From positions 1 to 7,098 of the forward strand of contig JBQCDV010000165.1 in the NCBI GenBank assembly GCA_051960855.1: a DNA stretch of 7,098 bases, read 5' to 3'. Positions within the stretch are counted from its first letter, which is position 1, and each line of letters starts with the position of its first letter. Of the stretch, positions 1 to 6,710 are shown piece by piece. The position numbers and the translations under genes are program-made. The notes beneath the pieces were generated by a model. It saw nothing but the letters and a program-made list of their open reading frames with translations, was not told the origin of the DNA and ran no database searches. The stretch is from JBQCDV01 sp051960855 (GTDB lineage: Bacteria > Actinomycetota > Actinomycetes > JAJZTN01).

Positions 1-17
1 CGTGCGGCTCTGAGACC

Positions 18-22
18 GGAGG
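18..22 (+). promoter_or_regulatory. Ribosome binding site deciding the TTG start of the LacI-type gene
   Basis: GGAGG lies 6 bases before the TTG at 29. It supports that rare start codon over the in-frame GTG at 50, which would remove the first residues of the DNA-binding domain and has no comparable purine-rich site. Confidence 0.75.
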
Positions 23-28
23 CCACCG

Positions 29-1072
29 TTGTCCGTCGACCTGCGCACCGTGGCGCAACAGAGCGGCGTGTCAGTGAGCACCGCCTCCCGTGCCCTGTCC
101 GGGTCGAGCCGGATCAGCGCCGCCACGCGCGAGCGCGTCCGCCGCGTCGCCGATGCTCTGGGCTATCGCCCCAACGCGATGGCGCAGGGGCTGCGAACCA
201 ACCGCTCCCGACTGGTCGGTCTGGTCGTGACGAACCTCGTGAACGCGTCGTTCCAGGAGATCGCGCGCGTGGCGCAGGCGCGACTCGGTGCCGCTGGCTA
301 TCAGATGGTGCTGGTCGTGACCGGTGGCAAGCCTCAGGAGGAGCGGTCCTCCCTCGAGGCGCTGCTCGAGCATGGAGTCGACGGCCTGGTGGCGGTGGTC
401 GCGGATGCGCGCGCCCTGTCGGCCGTGCGGACTGCGGGAGTTCCCGTCGTGCACCTCGCACGGCGCCCTCGGCAGCCGGTGGGCGACTGCGTGCTGGGCG
501 CGGAGACGGAGGGCGCTCGCGAGGCCACCTGTCACCTGCTGGAACTGGGGCACCGTCGTATCGCCACCGTCACCGGGCCCACCGCGGTCACGTCGGGTGC
601 CGAGCGCCTCGCCGGCTACCGCCTGGCGCTGTCCGAGTGGGGCGTGCCCTGGCGGGACGAGCTCGTGCACTCGGTCGCGCTCGATCCCACGGCGGGCGCC
701 AGCGCGGTCGCCACGCTGCTCGGCCTGCCGTCGAGGCAGCGGCCAACGGCTTTGCTGCTGAGCAATCACGAAGCTGCGCAGGGGGCCCTGCCTGCGCTGC
801 GCGAGGCGGGCGTGGCCATCCCGGGCGACCTCAGCGTCATGTGCTTCGAGGACGATGCGCTCACCCGGTACTGGCATCCGGCGCTGACCGTCATGGACAA
901 CAACGCGGGCCGGATGGGAGAGCTGGCTGTCTCGGTGCTGCTCGACCGCATCGCCGGACGCGACACCGCGGGCGGCCCAGGGGAGTACCGCGTGGCTGCC
1001 CGCTTGGTGGTCCGCGACTCCACCGCCGCGCCACGAAGCGTGCCGCGAGCGCGCTACCAGATTGTTACCTGA
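29..1072 (+). CDS. LacI-family transcriptional regulator
   Basis: This 347-residue protein has the full LacI/GalR architecture and the usual family length. An N-terminal helix-turn-helix spans about residues 5-26 (LRTVAQQSGVSVSTASRALS). A hinge helix lies around 48-57 (RPNAMAQGLR), with the leucine that normally enters the DNA minor groove. A periplasmic-binding-protein-like effector domain spans about 60-330. Family landmarks seen are RLVGLVV at 61-67, R193 in ERLAGYR, N246 in LLLSNHEAAQG and the SVMCFEDD segment at 269-276. The start is TTG at 29, because it sits 6 bases after a GGAGG (18-22) and later starts would cut into the HTH. Family members act in the cytoplasm, usually as repressors released by a small ligand. 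The gene precedes, on the same strand, a transporter operon with an operator-like palindrome, so it likely controls that operon; this is inference. The effector is unknown. The domain has SNH where SND is usual and CFED where GFDD is usual. Family call is very secure, target and ligand are not. Confidence 0.95.
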   Translation: MSVDLRTVAQQSGVSVSTASRALSGSSRISAATRERVRRVADALGYRPNAMAQGLRTNRSRLVGLVVTNLVNASFQEIARVAQARLGAAGYQMVLVVTGGKPQEERSSLEALLEHGVDGLVAVVADARALSAVRTAGVPVVHLARRPRQPVGDCVLGAETEGAREATCHLLELGHRRIATVTGPTAVTSGAERLAGYRLALSEWGVPWRDELVHSVALDPTAGASAVATLLGLPSRQRPTALLLSNHEAAQGALPALREAGVAIPGDLSVMCFEDDALTRYWHPALTVMDNNAGRMGELAVSVLLDRIAGRDTAGGPGEYRVAARLVVRDSTAAPRSVPRARYQIVT

Positions 1073-1088
1073 CTCCTGCCCAAGATCC

Positions 1089-1117
1089 TTGACAGGTAGG
1101 TCGCCCGACGACAGGGT
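1089..1117 (+). promoter_or_regulatory. Candidate promoter of the transporter operon
   Basis: A perfect TTGACA (-35) at 1089-1094 is followed after 17 bases by CAGGGT (1112-1117). That hexamer fits the loose actinobacterial -10 pattern with A at position 2 and T at position 6. Expected transcription start is around 1123-1125, giving a leader of about 55 bases before the ATG at 1179. The location, in the only sizeable gap of the window and upstream of the first transporter gene, supports it. The -10 is weak by itself, so the exact start is uncertain. Confidence 0.6.
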
Positions 1118-1124
1118 TGCGCAA
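1117..1124 (+). promoter_or_regulatory. Candidate LacI-type operator TTGCGCAA
   Basis: TTGCGCAA is a perfect 8-base palindrome with CpG at its centre, the hallmark of operators bound by LacI/GalR proteins, whose hinge helices intercalate at a central CG. It begins at the last base of the candidate -10 and spans the predicted transcription start, so a bound protein would block initiation. Symmetry barely extends outward: the next pair (G1116/T1125) mismatches and the following pair (G1115/C1126) matches. The probable ligand is the regulator encoded immediately upstream. This is inference from position and symmetry only. Confidence 0.5.
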
Positions 1125-1166
1125 TCGTTCCCGCGATCCGGTCGCGACGTCGCCCACGGGAGCGCT

Positions 1167-1174
1167 GGAGGAGG
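1167..1174 (+). promoter_or_regulatory. Strong ribosome binding site of the substrate-binding protein gene
   Basis: GGAGGAGG lies 4 bases before the ATG at 1179 and is the strongest Shine-Dalgarno sequence in the window. It fixes the start that places a lipoprotein signal peptide at the N-terminus. It also suits a binding protein that is normally made in excess over the membrane components. Confidence 0.85.
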
Positions 1175-1178
1175 TCGC

Positions 1179-2780
1179 ATGAAGATCCGCCGCTTCGGTG
1201 GTTTCCTGGCCACCCTGGCCCTGACAGTTCCGATCGCCGCTTGCTCGTCGTCCACGCCCGCAGACACGTCGTCGCCCGCCGCGTCGGGGGGCGGCAAGGC
1301 GAGCGGCAAGACCCTCGTGCTCGACACGGCCTTCCAGCTGAAGACCGTCGACCCCGGCCACATGTTCGAGCCGACGGGCCTGATGATCGACCACGCGATG
1401 TACGACACGCTGCTGACCTTCAAGGGCGGCGACGTCACGAAGCCGGTCCCGGACCTCGCGGAGTCCTACTCCGCGTCCCCGGACGGCAAGACCTACACGT
1501 TCAAGCTCAACAAGGCTGCGAAGTTCTCCGACGGGACGCCGGTCACGGCGGCCGACGTGGTCTTCTCGCTGAACCGCGTCAAGAACCTCAAGGGCAATCC
1601 CTCGTTCCTCATGGACGGGGTGACGGTTAGTGCCCCGGATGACGCCACCGTCGTGCTCACGAGCGAGAAGCCCAACCCAGCCATCCCGTTCATCGTGCCC
1701 AACCCCGCCCTCGGCGTTCTGAACTCCAAGGTGGTCAAGGGCCAAGGCGGCACCGACGCTGAGGGCGCCGACAAGTCCGACACGGCCGAGGCGAAGCTCA
1801 ACACGCACTCGCAGGGCAGCGGGCCCTATGTCCTCGACAGCTACAGCACGACCACCCAGGTCGTGCTCACGGCCAACCCGAAGTACTGGGGACCGGCACC
1901 TGCCTACTCCAAGGTCGTGGTCCGCAACGTCCAGGCCAACGTTCAGCGCCTCAACGTGCTCAAGGGCGAGTCGCAGGTCGCCGTCGACCTGTCTCCTGAC
2001 CAGGCGCAGGGACTGGGGTCGCTGCAGGTGGTCAACGGCGCCTCCCCCAACGTCTTCTTCGTCTTCACCAACAACAACCCGAAGGTGTCGAAGACGACCT
2101 CGAACCCGAAGTTCCAGGAGGCCGTCCGGTACGGCATCGACTACGCGGGGCTGGTGACTCAGGCGGGCACGGGCGCCGTCCAGGCAGCGGGCGTCATCCC
2201 CACGATGTTCCTCGGCGCGCTGGGCGCCTCCGATGCCGTCAAGCGCGACGTCGACCGCGCCAAGGCTGCTCTGGCCGCGTCGGGCGTCTCGAGCCCGACC
2301 GTCACCCTCGCCTACCCCAGCGATGTCCAGGTCAACGGACTCAACTTCGGGGACCTTGCGGCGAAGGTGCAGGCGAACCTCAAGGACGTGGGAATCAACG
2401 TCAAGCTGGCGCCGGCTTCGGTCCAGACGGCCCTCGACACCTACCGCGGTGGCACTGAGGAGATGGGGCTGTGGGAGTGGGGCCCGGACTACCCGGACCC
2501 GGGCGACTACCTCAACTTCCTGCCCGGCCAGCTCGTCGGCCTGCGCGCCGGCTGGGCCAAGGGCGCCGACGCTGCGCTCGAGTCACTCGGTGACAAGGCC
2601 GCTACAACGACCGACGACAACGCGCGCGCGGATCTGTACCACCAGATCCAGAAGAGCATGAACGAGTCGGGGCCGTTCATGCCGCTGATCCAGCCGGCCC
2701 AGATCCTCGTCGGGGCGAAGTCCCTGCAGAACCTGCAGTCCAATGCCCTCTGGCTGGTTGGAATCAGTGAGCTCAGCTGA
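1179..2780 (+). CDS. Peptide-type ABC transporter substrate-binding lipoprotein (SBP family 5)
   Basis: This 533-residue extracytoplasmic receptor delivers substrate to the permeases encoded next. The N-terminus is a lipoprotein signal peptide: basic MKIRR, a hydrophobic stretch at about 8-21, then lipobox IAAC with the lipidated Cys22. A low-complexity Ser/Ala/Gly linker follows to about 43. The mature part carries the SBP_bac_5 landmarks: YDTLLTF (75-81), VPDLAESYSASPDG (90-103), KFSDGTPVTAADVVFSLNRV (115-134), GSGPYVL (213-219), NPKYWG (233-238) and WGPDYPDPGDYLNFLPG (434-450). Length fits the family. The ATG at 1179 is chosen for its strong ribosome site; an in-frame upstream extension would overlap the regulator gene and bury the signal peptide. 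It has RR at 4-5 but no good twin-arginine consensus, so Sec export is likelier. Family members bind di- or oligopeptides, but also nickel chelates, opines or oligosaccharides, so the ligand is open. First gene of the operon. Confidence 0.95.
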   Translation: MKIRRFGGFLATLALTVPIAACSSSTPADTSSPAASGGGKASGKTLVLDTAFQLKTVDPGHMFEPTGLMIDHAMYDTLLTFKGGDVTKPVPDLAESYSASPDGKTYTFKLNKAAKFSDGTPVTAADVVFSLNRVKNLKGNPSFLMDGVTVSAPDDATVVLTSEKPNPAIPFIVPNPALGVLNSKVVKGQGGTDAEGADKSDTAEAKLNTHSQGSGPYVLDSYSTTTQVVLTANPKYWGPAPAYSKVVVRNVQANVQRLNVLKGESQVAVDLSPDQAQGLGSLQVVNGASPNVFFVFTNNNPKVSKTTSNPKFQEAVRYGIDYAGLVTQAGTGAVQAAGVIPTMFLGALGASDAVKRDVDRAKAALAASGVSSPTVTLAYPSDVQVNGLNFGDLAAKVQANLKDVGINVKLAPASVQTALDTYRGGTEEMGLWEWGPDYPDPGDYLNFLPGQLVGLRAGWAKGADAALESLGDKAATTTDDNARADLYHQIQKSMNESGPFMPLIQPAQILVGAKSLQNLQSNALWLVGISELS

Positions 2781-3852
2781 CACCAGCGTCGCCGACGCGG
2801 GCTTGCCGGTTTCCCCCCGGCGAGCCCGCTCCGGCACGCTGCTGAGGTTCCTCGGCAGCCGTCTGGTCGCTGCCGTGGTGCTGGGCATCGGCATCACGCT
2901 GGTCGCCTTCACCCTCACCCAGCTGGTCCCAGGCGACCCCGCCGCGGCGAACCTTGGGCAGCGTGCCATCGGTGATCCCGAGGCAGTGGCTGCTTTCCGG
3001 GCCAAGTACGGCTTGGACAAGCCGGTCCCGGTGCAGTACCTGACCTACCTGGGCAACCTCGTCAGGGGGAACCTCGGGGAGTCCCAGCAGAGCCATCGAG
3101 GCGTCGCGCAGGACCTGGCCGAGTATGTCCCGGCCACCCTGGAGCTGGCCGTGTTCGCGATCCTGCTGTCCCTGGTCGTCGGCGTCGCCCTCGGAGTGCT
3201 CGCCGCGGTCTCCCGGGACCGCTGGCCAGACCAGTTGCTGCGCGTCGTGAGCCTGACCGGCGTCTCGATGCCGACGTTCTGGGTCGCGCTCGTGAGCTTC
3301 TACCTGTTCTTCTTCAAGTTCGGCTGGCTCCCCGGCGGTGGCAGGCTCGAGCCGGGCATGACGCCGCCGCCGCACGTGACGGGGATGTACACGATCGATG
3401 CGCTGGCAGCCGGGCAGTGGGACGTCTTCCGCAGCGCCCTGGCTCATCTCGTGCTGCCGGCTCTCGTCCTGGCCGTCTACACGGTCGGCATGCTGCTGCG
3501 CTTTACCCGTGCCTCAGTGCTGGAGATCCTCGGCAACGACTACGTCCGGGCAGCGCGCGCGAAGGGGCTTCCCGAACGAGTCGTCGTCATCCGGCACGTG
3601 CTGCGCCCGGCTCTGCTCGCCATCATCACGGTTGCGGGCGTGGCCTTCGGGAGCCTGCTCTCTGGCGCCGTGCTCGTGGAGAACATCTTCTCGTGGCCGG
3701 GTTTGGGCCAGTACGCCTACCGCAGCGCCATCAACCTCGACCTTCCCGCGATCATGGGCGTCAGCCTCGTGGTCGCCGTCGTCTACATCCTCATGAACCT
3801 GCTCGTCGACATCCTCTACGGCGTCATCGACCCGAGGATTCGGCTCTCGTGA
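2767..3852 (+). CDS. ABC transporter permease, DppB/OppB type
   Basis: This 361-residue inner-membrane subunit is one half of the translocation channel. It shows the DppB/OppB pattern: a first membrane helix (about 34-53) followed by LVPGDPA (53-59), then YGLDKPVPVQYLTYLGNLVRG-type sequence at 81-101. Further hydrophobic helices lie near 124-147, 158-183, 226-246, 286-306 and 330-351. The EAA coupling loop that docks onto an ATPase is at about 258-283 (DYVRAARAKGLP...). The C-terminus DPRIRLS is typical. I take GTG at 2767, which overlaps the end of the binding-protein gene by 14 bases and has a modest GGTTGGAA upstream. An ATG at 2743 (8 residues longer, poor ribosome site) and a TTG at 2803 are possible. 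The N-terminal 25 residues are polar and uninformative, so the start is the uncertain part, not the identity. Confidence 0.93.
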   Translation: MSSADTSVADAGLPVSPRRARSGTLLRFLGSRLVAAVVLGIGITLVAFTLTQLVPGDPAAANLGQRAIGDPEAVAAFRAKYGLDKPVPVQYLTYLGNLVRGNLGESQQSHRGVAQDLAEYVPATLELAVFAILLSLVVGVALGVLAAVSRDRWPDQLLRVVSLTGVSMPTFWVALVSFYLFFFKFGWLPGGGRLEPGMTPPPHVTGMYTIDALAAGQWDVFRSALAHLVLPALVLAVYTVGMLLRFTRASVLEILGNDYVRAARAKGLPERVVVIRHVLRPALLAIITVAGVAFGSLLSGAVLVENIFSWPGLGQYAYRSAINLDLPAIMGVSLVVAVVYILMNLLVDILYGVIDPRIRLS

Positions 3853-4736
3853 CGGCCCTTCCGATCGACGGCGCCGACACCGTCCCGCTGAGCAGGCGCG
3901 CCCGCGCCGCCTCGCGCTCCCCGTGGCGCCAGCCGCTGGCGGTCGTGGGTATCGCGATCATCGTCGCCTGGGGGCTCGTCGCCGCCCTTGCTCCTGTCCT
4001 CGCGCCCTACGGCCCATTGGCGCAGATCGCCACCAAGCTGATGCCGCCCTCGGCGTCGCACCTGTTCGGCACCGACGAGCTCGGCCGCGACGTGCTGTCC
4101 CGCGTGCTCTACGGAGCACGGCTGTCGCTGCCTCTGGCCGTTGTCCTGGTTGTCCTGGCGGTGCTGATCGGTGCGGCCATCGGCAGCATCGCCGGATTCT
4201 TCGGAGGCAAGGTCGACGCGGTCCTCATGCGCCTGGCGGACCTGGTCTTCGCCTTTCCCGGCATCATCCTGGCGATGGCGGTCGCAGCCGCCCTCGGGCC
4301 GCAGCTGCGCAACGCCGTGCTGGCCGTCGTGGTCGTCTCGTGGCCGTCGTACGCCCGGCTCGTTCGCGGACTGGTCCTGTCCGCCCGGACGGCCGACTAC
4401 GTCTCGGCGAGCCGGCTGCTCGGCGCGTCGGCCATGCGGGCGATGCTCGTCGACCTGCGGCCCAACGTCGCCGGGCCGGTCCTGGTGATGGCCGCCCTCG
4501 ACGTGGGCAACGCCGTTCTGCTCCTGTCTGGCCTGTCGTTCCTCGGTCTGGGGGCACAGCCGCCGACGGCGGAGTGGGGGGCCATGGTGGCTGCGGGCGC
4601 CGAGAACTTCGACCGTTGGTGGGTCGGGCTGTTCCCGGGTCTGGCCATCCTGACCGTCGTTCTCGCCTTCAACTTCGTGGGGGACACGCTGAGGGATGCT
4701 CTCGATCCGCGCACGGCCCGAGCGATTCGGGACTGA
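3849..4736 (+). CDS. ABC transporter permease, DppC/OppC type
   Basis: This 295-residue partner permease forms the channel with the preceding gene product. An OppC-type N-terminal region has a basic cytoplasmic tail (16-28), a first helix at about 31-51, then the APYGPL and HLFGTDELGRDVLSRVLYGARLS-type signature (52-57 and 71-93). Later helices lie near 95-116, 128-149, 208-230 and 261-280. The EAA loop is at about 183-212 (DYVSASRLLGAS...). It reads VDLRPN where many homologues have RHILPN, a small departure. FLGLGAQPPTAEWG (231-244) and the LRDALDPR ending (281-288) are classic for this class. The start is GTG at 3849, whose GTGA overlaps the previous stop by 4 bases, indicating translational coupling; GAGG at 3834-3837 may serve as ribosome site. 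The frame is open farther upstream to 3417, but that sequence is arginine-rich readthrough inside the other permease gene and is not real protein. Confidence 0.94.
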   Translation: MTALPIDGADTVPLSRRARAASRSPWRQPLAVVGIAIIVAWGLVAALAPVLAPYGPLAQIATKLMPPSASHLFGTDELGRDVLSRVLYGARLSLPLAVVLVVLAVLIGAAIGSIAGFFGGKVDAVLMRLADLVFAFPGIILAMAVAAALGPQLRNAVLAVVVVSWPSYARLVRGLVLSARTADYVSASRLLGASAMRAMLVDLRPNVAGPVLVMAALDVGNAVLLLSGLSFLGLGAQPPTAEWGAMVAAGAENFDRWWVGLFPGLAILTVVLAFNFVGDTLRDALDPRTARAIRD

Positions 4737-4737
4737 C

Positions 4738-5712
4738 GTGGCGAAGCTTCTCGAGGTCGAGGACCTCACCGTCTGGCTGCCGACGCGCCGCGGTCCCCGC
4801 AAGGCGGTGGACTCCGTGAGCTTCTCGGTCGACGAGGGGGAGATCTTCGGCATCGCCGGAGAGAGCGGCAGCGGCAAGACCATGACGGCGATGGCGGTCC
4901 TGCGGCTGCTGCCCCACGCCGCGCGCACAGCGGGGGAGGTGCGGCTGAGGGGTGAGAACCTGCTGGCGCTGCCGATGAGGCGCATGCGCGGGATCCGGGG
5001 CCGGGATGTCGCGATGATCTTCCAGGACCCCAGCACCAGCCTCCACCCGATGCTCACCGTCGAGCGGCAGCTCACCGAGCACATGCGCCACCACCTCGGC
5101 CTCGACGCCGCCGCGGCCCGACGCAGAGCGCTGGACCTGCTGGAGACGGTGCGCATCCCCGACCCGGACAAGGCGCTCCGGTCCCACCCGTCGGAGTTCT
5201 CCGGCGGCATGCGCCAGCGCATCGCGATCGCCGTCGCCCTCGCCTGCGAGCCGAAGCTGCTTCTCGCAGACGAGCCGACCACCGCCCTCGACGTCACGGT
5301 GCAGGCCGGCATCCTCAGGCTGCTGGACCGGTTGCGTCGGGAGCGTGGCCTCGCCGTCATCGTCATCACTCACGACCTCGGCGTCATGTCGTCGCTGGCC
5401 GACCGCATCTGCGTCCTCTACGGAGGTCGGCTCGCCGAGCTCGGCCATCGGAGCGAAGTGCTGACGGTGCCGCGCCACCCCTATACGCAGGGCCTGCTCG
5501 ACGCGCTCCCGCACCCGGATGCTGGCCGGACGGACCTGCGGCCCATCCCGGGGGCGCCCCCCGCGCTCGGCGACATCCCCGATGGCTGTGCGTTCGCGCC
5601 GCGCTGCGCCTACGCCCAGCCCGAGTGCCTGGCCCATCGGCCGCCGGTGGTGGTCGTCGGCGACGAGCATCTGCTCGCATGCCCACCGGACCCCCTGCGG
5701 GAGCGAGTATGA
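4738..5712 (+). CDS. ABC transporter ATP-binding protein, DppD/OppD type
   Basis: This 324-residue cytoplasmic ATPase powers import together with the next gene product. All nucleotide-binding motifs are intact: Walker A GESGSGKT (41-48), Q-loop Q97 in FQDP, signature FSGGMRQR (154-161), Walker B LLLADEP with catalytic E179, D-loop ALD (183-185) and switch H212 in THDLG. The C-terminal oligopeptide-transporter extension contains RHPYTQGLL (246-254) and four cysteines, C284, C290, C297 and C315, spaced CX5CX6CX17C, a possible Fe-S site. Start chosen is GTG at 4738, 1 base after the previous stop, because the protein then begins MAKLLEVEDLTV like its relatives. An ATG at 4696 would overlap the permease gene by 41 bases and add 14 unfamiliar residues; the ribosome site is weak for both. 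The family is certain; the substrate is not determined by this subunit. Confidence 0.94.
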   Translation: MAKLLEVEDLTVWLPTRRGPRKAVDSVSFSVDEGEIFGIAGESGSGKTMTAMAVLRLLPHAARTAGEVRLRGENLLALPMRRMRGIRGRDVAMIFQDPSTSLHPMLTVERQLTEHMRHHLGLDAAAARRRALDLLETVRIPDPDKALRSHPSEFSGGMRQRIAIAVALACEPKLLLADEPTTALDVTVQAGILRLLDRLRRERGLAVIVITHDLGVMSSLADRICVLYGGRLAELGHRSEVLTVPRHPYTQGLLDALPHPDAGRTDLRPIPGAPPALGDIPDGCAFAPRCAYAQPECLAHRPPVVVVGDEHLLACPPDPLRERV

Positions 5713-6704
5713 GCCTGCTGTCGGTGCGCAGCGTCACCGTCGAGTACCAGCGTCGCGGTCGGCCACCGCTGCGGGCCGTCGACGGCGTGAGCCTGGACGT
5801 GGGGCGTGGGGAGATCGTCGGTCTCGTGGGGGAGTCCGGCTGCGGAAAGTCCACGTTCGGCCGCGCGATCGTCGGCCTGCAGCCGGTCAGCGGTGGCGAG
5901 GTCCACTTCGACGGCCATCCCGTCGCCCCTCTCGGACGGCGCATGCGGCCGCGGCCGCTGCGCGGCCTGCAGATGGTCTTCCAGGATCCCTACGGCTCCC
6001 TGAACCCCCGCCGCCGCGTGGGGGACCAGGTCGCCGACGGCCTGGTGCTGGGCGGCGTCGACCGGCGGTCGGCGCGGCGCGAGGTCTCCGACCTCCTCAC
6101 CCGCGTCGGCCTGCCGCCGGAGGCCGCGGGCAGATTCCCGCACGAGTTCTCGGGAGGGCAGCGGCAGCGGATCGCGATCGCGCGCACACTCGCGGCGCGT
6201 CCGGCGGCCATCGTCGCCGATGAGCCGATCAGCGCCCTTGACGCGTCCGCGCAGGCCCAGGTAGCCAACCTGCTCGTGTCCCTCGTGCGCGAGATGAACA
6301 TGGGGATGGTCTTCATCTCCCATGACCTGTCGGTGGTGCGCCAGATCGCCGACCGCACCGCGGTCATGTACCTGGGCCGGATCGTCGAGCTCGGCGACAC
6401 CGAGGGTGTCTGGACGACGCCCGTGCACCCCTACAGCGCTGCCCTGATGTCGGCGGTGCCGCGAGCCGACGGCGCCGGGATCCTTCCCGTCGACCTGCCC
6501 GGCGATGTGCCCGACCCCTCCCGGCCGCCGACCGGGTGCCGGTTCCACCCGCGATGCCCCTTGGCCGAGGCGCGCTGCAGCCACCAGGACCCCGCTCTTG
6601 TGCAGCTCAACGGCCCGCGGCAGGTCGCCTGCGTGCTGCATTCCGAGGGTGGCGAGATCCAGCGGCCCTGGTCACCCATGCCGACGCGGGCCGCGGGAGA
6701 GTGA
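5709..6704 (+). CDS. ABC transporter ATP-binding protein, DppF/OppF type
   Basis: This second, 331-residue ATPase is expected to form a heterodimer with the preceding one. Motifs are complete: Walker A GESGCGKS (41-48), Q92 in FQDPYGSLNPR (the SLNPR stretch is typical of the F-type subunit), signature FSGGQRQR (147-154), Walker B AIVADEP with E172, D-loop ALD (176-178) and H205 in SHDLS. Since the other ATPase is also intact, both ATP sites look catalytically competent. The C-terminal extension has HPYSAALM (240-247) and cysteines C277, C283, C290 and C308, again CX5CX6CX17C. The start ATG at 5709 overlaps the previous stop as ATGA and is preceded by GGGAG (5699-5703), so translation is coupled. 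An in-frame upstream ATG at 5625 would add 28 low-complexity residues and is rejected. Confidence 0.95.
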   Translation: MSLLSVRSVTVEYQRRGRPPLRAVDGVSLDVGRGEIVGLVGESGCGKSTFGRAIVGLQPVSGGEVHFDGHPVAPLGRRMRPRPLRGLQMVFQDPYGSLNPRRRVGDQVADGLVLGGVDRRSARREVSDLLTRVGLPPEAAGRFPHEFSGGQRQRIAIARTLAARPAAIVADEPISALDASAQAQVANLLVSLVREMNMGMVFISHDLSVVRQIADRTAVMYLGRIVELGDTEGVWTTPVHPYSAALMSAVPRADGAGILPVDLPGDVPDPSRPPTGCRFHPRCPLAEARCSHQDPALVQLNGPRQVACVLHSEGGEIQRPWSPMPTRAAGE

Positions 6705-6710
6705 GCCGAC

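Noticed and set aside
1081..1091. Short inverted repeat CAAG-ATC-CTTG overlapping the -35 box
   Set aside because: It has four-base arms and lacks the central CpG of a LacI-type site. It is easily explained by chance.
1067..1097. A possible terminator or hairpin after the regulator gene (ACCTGAC ... GACAGGT)
   Set aside because: The stem is 7 bases with a mismatch and a loop of about 17 bases, has no T-tract, and would include the -35 box. It is too weak to call.
1062..1178. An upstream TTG start at 1062 for the binding-protein gene
   Set aside because: It would place 39 polar residues before the signal peptide and overlap the regulator gene. The strong ribosome site favours the ATG at 1179.
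1179..1245. A twin-arginine (Tat) signal on the binding protein, because of RR at residues 4-5
   Set aside because: The residues after RR (FGGFL) do not match the RRxFLK consensus. A normal Sec lipoprotein signal with an IAAC lipobox explains the N-terminus.
71..1438. A 455-codon open frame on the - strand across the regulator gene and the start of the binding-protein gene
   Set aside because: It is antisense to two confidently identified genes and its translation is rich in Arg, Gly and His without domain motifs. It is what high-GC third-position bias produces on the opposite strand.
3417..3848. An in-frame N-terminal extension of the second permease
   Set aside because: It lies inside the first permease gene in another frame, gives Arg/Ala/Pro-rich sequence unlike any permease, and the GTG at 3849 gives the standard length and N-terminus.
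3816..5369. A 517-codon open frame on the - strand across the second permease and first ATPase genes
   Set aside because: The translation is Arg/Asp/Gln-rich low complexity with no recognisable fold. The + strand genes there carry complete family motifs.
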